Assembly (NCBI GenBank): GCA_903789615.1
Contig: CAIFEV010000012.1
Location: 1 to 64,000, forward strand
Reading direction: 5' to 3'
Length of the DNA: 64,000 nucleotides
Origin: an uncultured Lachnospiraceae bacterium
GTDB lineage: Bacteria; Bacillota; Clostridia; Lachnospirales; Lachnospiraceae
The translations under genes were made by a program, and so were the position numbers. This document shows positions 43,840-51,569 of the stretch, piece by piece; within the stretch, counting starts at the first letter, position 1; the number at the start of each line of letters is the position of its first letter. The notes beneath the pieces were generated by a model that saw nothing but the letters and a program-made list of their open reading frames with translations, did not search any database and was not told where the DNA came from.

Positions 43840-44687
43840 AGCTGGTATTTGTCACCGGGATGTCGGGCGCGGGCAAGAGCACGGCGCTCAATATGATGGA
43901 GGACATGGGATACTACTGTGTCGACAACCTGCCGGCAGACCTGATCAGGCGGACGGCAGGCGACTTCCTGAAGGACAACCCGGATCTGCCCGGCATCGCG
44001 GTGGGTGTGGACATCCGGACGAAAGGATATGAGACGCTCCCGGCCCTGATCGCGTCCATGCGGGGAAAGGCTGCAGACATCCGGATCCTGTTTCTTGACG
44101 CGGCGACGCCCACGATCATCCGGCGCTACAAGGAGACGAGACGGCTGCACCCGCTGGCAAAGGGCGGCGACATCGCGGAGGGCATAAGGCGCGAGCGGGA
44201 GGCCATGCAGCCGCTGCGGGATCAGGCGGACTTTCTCATCGACACGAGTCAGCTTCTGACCCGGGAACTGAAGCAGGAGCTGGAGCGGATCTTTGAGCAG
44301 GGCGAGGGCTTTCAGAACCTGTTCGTGACGATCCGCTCGTTCGGATTCAAGTACGGGATCCCGGCGGACGCCGATCTGGTCTTTGATGTCCGGTTTCTCC
44401 CGAATCCCTTCTATGTCCCGCAGCTTAAACCTCTGACCGGAAACGACACGCCGGTGAGCGACTATGTGTGCGGATTCAAAGTTGCCGGGGATTTTCTGGA
44501 AAAGGTGACGGACATGCTGCTGTTCCTGCTTCCGAATTATGTGCGGGAGGGGAAGACATCGCTTGTGGTGGCTTTCGGCTGCACCGGCGGGCGGCACCGG
44601 TCCGTTGCCATCGCGAACAAGGTATACGAGGCTCTGTCCAAGACACCCTACGGGATGCGGCTGGAGCACAGGGATGTGAGGCGGTAA
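43836..44687 (+). CDS. rapZ: RapZ/YvcJ nucleotide-binding RNase adapter protein
   Basis: 283 residues. Walker A GMSGAGKSTAL at the N-terminus, the family motif FLDAATPTIIRRYKETRRLHPL, and a C-terminal domain with SFGFKYGIPADADLVFDVRFLPNPF and FGCTGGRHRSVAIANK. In Gram-negatives RapZ controls glmS small RNAs by binding GlcN6P; in Firmicutes YvcJ is a nucleotide-binding protein in this same gene order. It is coupled to murB (ATGA) and followed by whiA. Confidence 0.95.
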   Translation: MKLVFVTGMSGAGKSTALNMMEDMGYYCVDNLPADLIRRTAGDFLKDNPDLPGIAVGVDIRTKGYETLPALIASMRGKAADIRILFLDAATPTIIRRYKETRRLHPLAKGGDIAEGIRREREAMQPLRDQADFLIDTSQLLTRELKQELERIFEQGEGFQNLFVTIRSFGFKYGIPADADLVFDVRFLPNPFYVPQLKPLTGNDTPVSDYVCGFKVAGDFLEKVTDMLLFLLPNYVREGKTSLVVAFGCTGGRHRSVAIANKVYEALSKTPYGMRLEHRDVRR

Positions 44688-44707
44688 GCCGCACGCAGGC
44701 AGGATAC

Positions 44708-45652
44708 ATGAGCTTTTCATCAGACGTAAAGGAAGAACTGGAAAAACGAAACGACGGCGCAAAGCACTGTCAGATCGCTGAGCTTGCCGGGCTTCTTGCC
44801 TTTTCCGGCAAGGTCCGGAGGGCGAGGGGCGGCTTGTGGCAGCTCCTGTTTTCAACGGAAAACAAAAGCGCTCTGGCGGCGTACAAGGGGCTGCTGGAAA
44901 GAGCCTTTGCCGTCCCGAAGGAAAGTCTCGCGGCGCAGCGGGAAGGCCGCCGGGTTTACACGGTACGGCTCACGGACAGCGACACGGTGCGCCGGGTCCT
45001 TCTTGCGGTGAAGTGGATGGACCCGGAGAGCGGGCGGATCGAGCCGGTCTTTGTGCACGATATCCTGATCCAGCGCGAGGACGACCGCAGGGCGTTTTTG
45101 CGCGGGGCTTTCTTAGCGGCCGGATCGCTTACAGACCCGCGCAAGCAGTATCACATGGAGATTGTGTGTGCCTTTGCTGCGGATGCGAAGAAGCTGACGG
45201 AAATTTTCTGGTTCTTCCACATCGACGCGCGCACCGTGCACCGCAAGAACAGCACGGTGGTCTATGTGAAAGAAGCGGGGCAGATAACCGATGCCCTGAA
45301 TCTGATGGGCGCGTATGTGAGCCAGATGGATCTCACCAACGTCGTGATCTACAAGGAAGTGCGCAACGAGGTGAACCGCAAGGTGAACTGCGAAACGGCC
45401 AACTCCAACAAAACGGCGGTGGCAGCGGTCCGGCAGCTGAAGGCGATCGAGAAGATCCGGGACGAGTGCGGACTGGAGAGTCTCCCGGCACAGCTGCGGG
45501 AGATCGCAAAGGCGCGGCTTGACAACCCGGAACTGGACCTGAAGAGTCTCGGAGAGACGCTTGACCCGCCGATCGGCAAGTCCGGCGTAAATCACAGGCT
45601 GCGCCGGCTGATTCAGATCGCGGACGGGCTTTCAGACACAAACGGCAGATGA
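44708..45652 (+). CDS. whiA: DNA-binding protein WhiA
   Basis: 314 residues. It has the WhiA start MSFSSDVKEEL, a LAGLIDADG-like N-terminal domain (about 90-200) and a C-terminal helix-turn-helix with NCETANSNKTAVAAVRQL and KSLGETLDPPIGKSGVNHRLRRL. It is linked to cell division control in Gram-positives and almost always follows rapZ. The ATG at 44708 is 20 bp after the rapZ stop. Confidence 0.95.
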   Translation: MSFSSDVKEELEKRNDGAKHCQIAELAGLLAFSGKVRRARGGLWQLLFSTENKSALAAYKGLLERAFAVPKESLAAQREGRRVYTVRLTDSDTVRRVLLAVKWMDPESGRIEPVFVHDILIQREDDRRAFLRGAFLAAGSLTDPRKQYHMEIVCAFAADAKKLTEIFWFFHIDARTVHRKNSTVVYVKEAGQITDALNLMGAYVSQMDLTNVVIYKEVRNEVNRKVNCETANSNKTAVAAVRQLKAIEKIRDECGLESLPAQLREIAKARLDNPELDLKSLGETLDPPIGKSGVNHRLRRLIQIADGLSDTNGR

Positions 45653-45678
45653 GCAGATGACAGGAAGAGAGGATGCAT

Positions 45679-47205
45679 ATGGCGGACAATGCAGAGATGA
45701 TGGAACTGACCAATGTAAATGAGGCGGAGTTCCGCCAGCTGGTTGAAGAAGCCCAGATGTCGGGCTCGATCGACCAGAACCTGTATGTGGAGTACGATGT
45801 GAAGCGCGGGCTGCGCGACAGCAGCGGAAACGGCGTACTGACCGGACTGACGGAGATCTCTGACGTGTCCGGCACGAAGAACATCAACGGGCGCAAGATC
45901 CCGGTGGACGGAACCCTGTTCTTTCAGGGCTTCAATGTGGAGGATATCATCCGCGGCGGCGCAGGAAGGCGGTTTAGGTACGAGGAGGTTGTATATCTGC
46001 TCCTCTTCGGTCGTCTGCCTTCTTCCGGACAGCTCCGGGATTTTGTGAGGATGCTCTCGGACCTGCAGGAGCTCTCCGGTTCCTTTATCCGCGACATCAT
46101 CATGAAGGGAACCAATGACAACCTGATGAACTCTCTGATGCGCGCTGTCCTGTCGCTGTATTCCTATGACGCAAAGCCGGATGACATCTCGATTCCCAAC
46201 GTCCTGCGCCAGTCGCTTCAGCTGGTCTCCAAGCTCCCGCTGATCTCCATTTATTCATACAAGGCCTATGTGCACTTCCGCCGCAACGGTGCCCTGGTCA
46301 TCAAGAACCCGCGCAAGGGCTTCTCGACGGCCGAGAACATCCTGCACATGCTCCGGGATGACGGCGATTTCACGAGGCTGGAGGCGGAGGTGCTCGACAT
46401 CTGCCTGGTCCTGCACGCGGAACACGGCGGCGGCAACAACTCCACATTTACCAACCATGTGGTCACGTCCAGCGGCACGGACACGTACTCGGCGGTCGCG
46501 GCGTCCATCGCCTCGCTCAAAGGACCCCGCCACGGCGGCGCCAATCTGAAGGTACAGCACATGTTCCGGGATATTGAAGCCAATGTCTCTGACTGGACCA
46601 GTGAGGAGGAGGTCGGGGAGTACCTTGACCGGATTCTGGACAAGCAGGCGTTTGACCACGCCGGGCTTATCTACGGCATGGGCCACGCGGTCTACACGCT
46701 GTCAGACCCGAGAGCGCGGATCCTCAAAGAATTCGCGGCGCGTCTGGCCGGCGAAAAGCACATGGAGAAAGAATTCGCCCTGTACAATCTCGTCGAAAAA
46801 ATCGCGCCGGAGCACATCAACGCGCGCCGGGAGATCTTCAAGCCGTTCTGTGCCAATGTGGACTTTTACAGCGGCTTTGTGTACCAGATGCTCGGTATTC
46901 CGGAGGAGCTTTTCACGCCGATCTTCGCCACGGCCCGGATCGCGGGCTGGAGCGCACACCGTCTCGAGGAGCTGGACAACGCCGGAAAAATCATTCGTCC
47001 GGCCTACAAATATGTCGGTCATCACCGCAGCTACGTTCCGATTGATGACCGTGATCCGCTGGCCCGCCAGGGGATCGGCTACAATCCGGTGGCAGCCCTG
47101 CAGCACGCAGAAGACGCAGGCACTCCCGGAGCAGGAACCCCTGATATCATCTGGCAGGAAAAGGACGGAGAAATGAGCGGGGAGCCGCATAACGGGGAGG
47201 TGTGA
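45679..47205 (+). CDS. Citrate synthase (citrate/2-methylcitrate synthase family)
   Basis: 508 residues, about 70 longer than common bacterial citrate synthases. The extra length is an N-terminal part (1-70). Catalytic residues are recognisable: His in LHAEHGGGNNSTF, His in LKGPRHGGAN, and Asp in ANVDFYSGFVY; the Arg of SYVPIDDRDPL lies further on. It condenses acetyl-CoA with oxaloacetate, giving 2-oxoglutarate for glutamate in anaerobes. ATG at 45679 is six bases after GAGAGG; the in-frame ATG at 45673 touches that site. Followed by aroA after 3 bp. Confidence 0.93.
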   Translation: MADNAEMMELTNVNEAEFRQLVEEAQMSGSIDQNLYVEYDVKRGLRDSSGNGVLTGLTEISDVSGTKNINGRKIPVDGTLFFQGFNVEDIIRGGAGRRFRYEEVVYLLLFGRLPSSGQLRDFVRMLSDLQELSGSFIRDIIMKGTNDNLMNSLMRAVLSLYSYDAKPDDISIPNVLRQSLQLVSKLPLISIYSYKAYVHFRRNGALVIKNPRKGFSTAENILHMLRDDGDFTRLEAEVLDICLVLHAEHGGGNNSTFTNHVVTSSGTDTYSAVAASIASLKGPRHGGANLKVQHMFRDIEANVSDWTSEEEVGEYLDRILDKQAFDHAGLIYGMGHAVYTLSDPRARILKEFAARLAGEKHMEKEFALYNLVEKIAPEHINARREIFKPFCANVDFYSGFVYQMLGIPEELFTPIFATARIAGWSAHRLEELDNAGKIIRPAYKYVGHHRSYVPIDDRDPLARQGIGYNPVAALQHAEDAGTPGAGTPDIIWQEKDGEMSGEPHNGEV

Positions 47206-47208
47206 GAG

Positions 47209-48495
47209 ATGGCGGATTACCCGATTCAGAGAGTCCGCGGGCCGCTCTCAGCCATCCTGAGTGTTCCCGGGTCCAAGTCCGTCACCAACAGGGCGCTTCT
47301 GATGGCGGCGCTTGCCTCCGGAACCTCGGTACTCTCCGGTGCGCTGTTCTCGGACGATTCCCGGTATTTCCTGGAGAGCCTCGCCCTTCTGGGATTTGAG
47401 ACCCATGCCGATGAGGCTTCAAAGGAGATTCGCATCCGCGGTCTTGGCGGGCAGATCCCGAATACGAATGTCAGTATTTACACCGGAAGCGCCGGGACCG
47501 CCTCCCGGTTTCTCACGGCACTGCTTGCCCTGCGCGACGGCACCTGGACGGTGAACTGCTCGGAGCAGATGAGCCGCCGCCCGATGCAGGAGCTGTTTAA
47601 AGCTCTTTCGTCTCTTGGCGCTTCTTTCGACTTCACGGGAAGGCCCGGTCATCTGCCGGCCATTGTACACGGGTGCGGGTGCCCGGGCCGTGAGGTGCAG
47701 GTCGCGACGGACGAGAGCACCCAGTTTTTGAGCGCGCTGCTCATGAACGCGCCGGTTCTGCCGGGCGGCCTTCACATCCGCACCGCCGGGAAGCGCGCAG
47801 ACGGCGCGTACGTGAAGATCACGGCGCGCATGATGCGTCAGTTCGGGTGCGGACTGAGGCATGAGGAAGGCAGCGGCGAATTTTTAATTCCCGGCGGCCA
47901 GAAGTTCCTTGCGAGGCAGTACACGGTTGAGCCGGACGTGAGCGCTGCCTGTTATTTTTATGCGGCCGCGGCGGTCTGCGGCGGAAGTGTGACGCTCCGG
48001 AATCTGCACGCGGACACGCTGCAGGGAGACATCCGCTTTCTTGAGGTCCTGCGGGAGGCGGGCTGCCTTGTGGAAGACACGGAGGCGGGGATCCGCGTCA
48101 CGGGACCCGGACCCGGGCGCCTGAGAGGCGTGGATGTGAACATGAAGGATTTTTCCGACCAGGCGCTGACGCTGGCGGCCATTGCGCCATTTGCCGACGG
48201 TATTACTTCGATCCGCGGGATCGGACACATCCGCCTGCAGGAGAGCAACCGGATACACGCGTGTGTCACGGAACTCTCCGGCATGGGGATCCGTACCGAG
48301 GAGAGTGAGGACGGAATCCGGATCTGGCCGGGACAGGTGCGGCCACACCGCGTGAACACATATGAGGATCACCGGGTCGCGATGGCCTTTGCCGTCACGG
48401 GACTGGCAGCGGACGGAATCGTGATCGGTGACGGCGAGTGCACGGGAAAGACGTTTGAGAATTTCTTCGACACGCTTGCGCTGCTTCACGAATGA
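47209..48495 (+). CDS. aroA: 3-phosphoshikimate 1-carboxyvinyltransferase (EPSP synthase)
   Basis: 428 residues, two-domain inverse alpha/beta barrel. SVPGSKSVTNRALLMAALASG holds the catalytic Lys. YTGSAGTASRFLTAL (PEP-binding GTAxR), LKDFSDQALTLAAIAPF-type region and the EDHRVAMAFAV motif are typical. It makes EPSP in aromatic amino acid synthesis. The PEP loop has Gly-Thr-Ala as in class II (GSAGTASR). Start at 47209 is eight bases after GGGGAGG. Confidence 0.95.
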   Translation: MADYPIQRVRGPLSAILSVPGSKSVTNRALLMAALASGTSVLSGALFSDDSRYFLESLALLGFETHADEASKEIRIRGLGGQIPNTNVSIYTGSAGTASRFLTALLALRDGTWTVNCSEQMSRRPMQELFKALSSLGASFDFTGRPGHLPAIVHGCGCPGREVQVATDESTQFLSALLMNAPVLPGGLHIRTAGKRADGAYVKITARMMRQFGCGLRHEEGSGEFLIPGGQKFLARQYTVEPDVSAACYFYAAAAVCGGSVTLRNLHADTLQGDIRFLEVLREAGCLVEDTEAGIRVTGPGPGRLRGVDVNMKDFSDQALTLAAIAPFADGITSIRGIGHIRLQESNRIHACVTELSGMGIRTEESEDGIRIWPGQVRPHRVNTYEDHRVAMAFAVTGLAADGIVIGDGECTGKTFENFFDTLALLHE

Positions 48496-48602
48496 GCCGT
48501 TTCGTATACCGATCCGGCGGAAGCCTCTTGACAAGGTGTATATAATGTGCCTTGAAGGGGCTTATAAGGGAGAAAGGACACGTAAGGAGGTTTTTTCATA
48601 CA

Positions 48603-49718
48603 ATGGCAGTAAAAGTTGATATCATTTCCGGGTTTCTTGGCGCCGGCAAGACGACGCTCATCCGCAAGCTGATCAAAGAAGCACTGGCAGGCGAACAGGT
48701 TGTCCTGATTGAAAATGAATTCGGCGAGATCGGCATCGACGGCGGATTTCTTGCGGACGCCGGCATCAGGATCCGCGAGATGAACTCCGGATGCATATGC
48801 TGCTCGCTGGTCGGCGATTTCGGCGTGGCGCTGAAGGAAGTTGTCGCGAAGTATCATCCGGACCGGATCATCATCGAGCCGTCGGGTGTGGGCAAGCTCT
48901 CGGACGTCATGGCCGCCGTGACCGGTCTTCACGACGATGACCTGAAGGTAAATTCCGCGTCCACCGTTGCAGATGCCCAGAAAGTAAAGATGTATATGAA
49001 GAACTTCGGCGAGTTCTTCAACAATCAGATCCAGTATGCGGGCACCATCATCTTAAGCCGCACGCAGCTTGTCCCGCAGGAAAAGCTGGACAAGGCGGTC
49101 GCCATGATCCGGGAGCAGAACCCGAGGGCCACCATCATCACAACGCCGTGGGACGATCTTGACGGAAAGCAGATCCTTGATGCGATGGAAGGGATCGACA
49201 GCATGGAGCTGGATATGCTCAAGGAAGCCGCCGAGAAGGCGCACGCTGAGCACGAGGCCGAGCATCATCACCATCATCACGATCATGACCATGAAGAGCA
49301 TGACCACGATCATGACCATGAAGAGCATGACCACGATCATGACCATGAAGAGCACGACCACGATCATGACCATGAAGAGCACGACCATGACCATGAAGAG
49401 CATGACCATGAGAGCCATGAGCATCATCATCATCACGATGCCGACGATGTGTTTGCAAGCTGGGGACGGGAGACCGCGAAGAAGTACACGAAGGAGCAGC
49501 TCACGCAGATCCTGGACAAGCTCTCCGGTTCCGACGAGTACGGCATTGTTCTGCGGGCCAAGGGAATGCTGCCGACACCGGACGGCAGATGGCTGTTCTT
49601 CGACATGGTTCCGGGCGAGGCCGATGTCCGGGACGGCAGCGCGGAAGTGACCGGCAAAATCGTCGTCATCGGATCGGAGCTTAAGGAAGACCGGCTTCAG
49701 GAACTGTTTGAGGTCTGA
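48603..49718 (+). CDS. G3E GTPase (CobW/YciC type) with long His-rich insert
   Basis: 371 residues. P-loop GFLGAGKTTLIRKL, the metal motif GCICCSL (CxCC), and guanine-binding TQLV region. A His/Asp/Glu segment of about 60 residues (about 216-280) joins the GTPase domain to the C-terminal CobW domain. It is built from DHEEHDHDH repeats. Such GTPases act as zinc, cobalt or nickel chaperones or insertases. The next gene is a second G3E GTPase two bases away. ATG at 48603 follows AAGGAGG. No recognisable Zur box was found upstream. Confidence 0.9.
   Translation: MAVKVDIISGFLGAGKTTLIRKLIKEALAGEQVVLIENEFGEIGIDGGFLADAGIRIREMNSGCICCSLVGDFGVALKEVVAKYHPDRIIIEPSGVGKLSDVMAAVTGLHDDDLKVNSASTVADAQKVKMYMKNFGEFFNNQIQYAGTIILSRTQLVPQEKLDKAVAMIREQNPRATIITTPWDDLDGKQILDAMEGIDSMELDMLKEAAEKAHAEHEAEHHHHHHDHDHEEHDHDHDHEEHDHDHDHEEHDHDHDHEEHDHDHEEHDHESHEHHHHHDADDVFASWGRETAKKYTKEQLTQILDKLSGSDEYGIVLRAKGMLPTPDGRWLFFDMVPGEADVRDGSAEVTGKIVVIGSELKEDRLQELFEV
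49287..49409 (+). repeat. 27-bp tandem repeat encoding the His-rich linker
   Basis: Three near-perfect 27-bp units begin at 49287, 49314 and 49341 (gaccatgaagagcatgacca... type), then shortened 21-bp units from 49368. Each full unit encodes DHEEHDHDH, so copy-number change keeps the reading frame. Confidence 0.85.
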
Positions 49719-49719
49719 T

Positions 49720-50667
49720 ATGGCAGATGAAGATTACGCAATCCCGATTTTCCTGATAAATGGCCAGCTGGAATCCGGCAAGACCACTTTCATCTCCGAT
49801 ACCATCGAGATGGGGCAGTTTGACGAGGCACAGAAAAAACTGCTGATCGTCTGTGAGGAAGGCGAAGAAGAATACGACGAGAAGCTTCTCAGGGAGAACG
49901 CGGTCGACATGGTCGTCCTGGACAGGGACGAGTTCACGCCGGAAAAACTGGAGCAGCTCGACAGGCAGTACGACCCCTGGGTCGTTATCGTCGAGTACAA
50001 CGGCATGTGGGATCCGAAGCTGATCGAGGAGATCGCCAAGCCGCGCGGCTGGGAGATCTACCAGACCATCACGATGATGGACGCAGGCAGCTTCCAGCTG
50101 CAGTGGCAGAACATGAAGTCCATCATGGCGGAGTCCGTGAAGCGGGCTGACATGGTCATTTTCAACCGCTGCGTAAAGGGCATGAACCTCGGGTCATTCC
50201 GCCGCTCGATGCGGGCGCTGAACGGCAATCTGCAGGTCGTGTTCGAGGACGAGAACGGCGATCAGGTGGCCATCTCCGAACAGCTTCCCTATGACATCAG
50301 TCAGGATGTCATCGAGGTGGATGATGACGACTACGGCATCTGGTACATGGATGTAAATGACCGGCCGGAGGTTTACAAGGGCAAGACTGTGTGCGTAAAG
50401 GGCCAGGTCCTGAAGAACCGCCAGTTCAAGAAGAAAAATTTTGTGCCGGGGCGCAAGGTCATGACCTGCTGCGCTGCCGACATGCAGTTTATCGGCTACA
50501 TCGCCGAGTACGACAAAGTCGATGAACTCACCAATAAGGAGTGGGTGAAAGTGACAGCAAAGATCACCTACGCCTTCCGGACCGAGTACCGGAAAAAAGG
50601 ACCGGTCCTGCAGTGCATTCGTGTAGAGAAGGCAGAGCCGCCGGCAAATGAGATCGTTTCGTTCTGA
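49720..50667 (+). CDS. G3E-like GTPase fused to a YcgQ/TIGR03943-like domain
   Basis: 315 residues. The N-terminal half has P-loop INGQLESGKTTFISDT but no CxCC metal motif. The C-terminal third (about 220-315) has the pattern of YcgQ-type proteins: YKGKTVCVKGQVLKN, KVMTCCAADMQFIGY and WVKVTAKITYAF. In Bacillus, YcgQ is a separate membrane-associated partner of a permease (YcgR) near YciC. Here no membrane segment or permease gene is visible. Starts two bases after the His-rich GTPase, so the two may work together in metal handling. A fusion of this kind is inferred by pattern only. Confidence 0.75.
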   Translation: MADEDYAIPIFLINGQLESGKTTFISDTIEMGQFDEAQKKLLIVCEEGEEEYDEKLLRENAVDMVVLDRDEFTPEKLEQLDRQYDPWVVIVEYNGMWDPKLIEEIAKPRGWEIYQTITMMDAGSFQLQWQNMKSIMAESVKRADMVIFNRCVKGMNLGSFRRSMRALNGNLQVVFEDENGDQVAISEQLPYDISQDVIEVDDDDYGIWYMDVNDRPEVYKGKTVCVKGQVLKNRQFKKKNFVPGRKVMTCCAADMQFIGYIAEYDKVDELTNKEWVKVTAKITYAFRTEYRKKGPVLQCIRVEKAEPPANEIVSF

Positions 50668-50693
50668 TACCCGGGCGGCGGAAAGGACAGCAA

Positions 50694-51569
50694 GTGATAC
50701 AGGATATCGGGCCCAGACATCTTTTCAACGAGTACCATGAGGAGAAGCCGTCAGAGGACGACACCTGTTTCCTTTTCCGGGACGGACAGATTCTTGCCGC
50801 TCCCGGAGAGGAAGACCGGATGGACTATCCACGGTATCGGGATTTCCGGGAAGAAGACCGGAAAAAATTTCATTTTGTATATCTGCTGCGGGTCGACGAG
50901 CGGAAATGCTTTCTCGCGGTGGGAAGGAATCTGCCGGAAGAGGCGCCGTTTACGCCGCCTTCCGGCTTTTCGTTCTTCCCGGTGAACAGCTTCCGCAAGG
51001 CGAGGCCGAAGTACATGGCATATGCCGCGGTGACGGCGTGGCATCTGAACGTGTGGTACCGGAACAATCAGTTCTGCGGGAGATGCGGCAGACGCATGAG
51101 CCCTGACCACCGTGAGCGGATGATGCGCTGTTCCTGCGGCAATATGGTTTATCCGCGGATCTCGCCGGCCGTGATCGTGGCCGTCACGGACGGAAACCGG
51201 ATCCTGCTGACAAAATACGCGTCCGGCAGTTACCGTCACTACGCGCTGGTCGCCGGGTTTACGGAAATCGGCGAGACGCTCGAACAGACAGTTTCGCGCG
51301 AGGTGATGGAGGAAGTCGGTCTGAAGGTGAAGAACATCCGCTACTACAAGTCCCAGCCCTGGGGGCTGTCGGGCTCGCTTCTGGCGGGATTTTTCTGTGA
51401 TCTGGACGGGGACGATGCGATCACGCTTCAGGAGGAAGAGCTGAAGGAAGCGGAGTGGTTTGAGGCAGGCGACCTTGTGCCGGAGGCGGACGGGATCAGC
51501 CTGACGCGGGAGATGATGCAAAAGTTCCGGGAGGATCACATGGGAGGACAGAAGCGGACAACTGTATGA
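50694..51569 (+). CDS. NAD(+)/NADH pyrophosphatase NudC-like
   Basis: 291 residues. N-terminal domain, zinc ribbon CGRCGRRMSPDHRERMMRCSC, Nudix box GFTEIGETLEQTVSREVMEEVGL and the NudC-specific SQPWGLSGSLL motif. NudC hydrolyses NADH and removes NAD caps from RNA 5' ends. The start is GTG at 50694 after GGAAAGGAC. It overlaps the next gene by ATGA. Confidence 0.93.
   Translation: MIQDIGPRHLFNEYHEEKPSEDDTCFLFRDGQILAAPGEEDRMDYPRYRDFREEDRKKFHFVYLLRVDERKCFLAVGRNLPEEAPFTPPSGFSFFPVNSFRKARPKYMAYAAVTAWHLNVWYRNNQFCGRCGRRMSPDHRERMMRCSCGNMVYPRISPAVIVAVTDGNRILLTKYASGSYRHYALVAGFTEIGETLEQTVSREVMEEVGLKVKNIRYYKSQPWGLSGSLLAGFFCDLDGDDAITLQEEELKEAEWFEAGDLVPEADGISLTREMMQKFREDHMGGQKRTTV

Noticed and set aside
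48528-48546. TTGACA and TATAAT upstream of the His-rich GTPase
   Set aside because: The two hexamers are only 7 bp apart, so they cannot form one promoter; no matching partner box lies at 16-18 bp for either.
49287-49409. CRISPR-like repeat
   Set aside because: Units are directly adjacent without spacers and code in frame for a His-rich protein segment.
49053-49436. Met-rich open frame opposite the His repeat
   Set aside because: It is the reverse reading of the His/Asp minisatellite and has no independent support.
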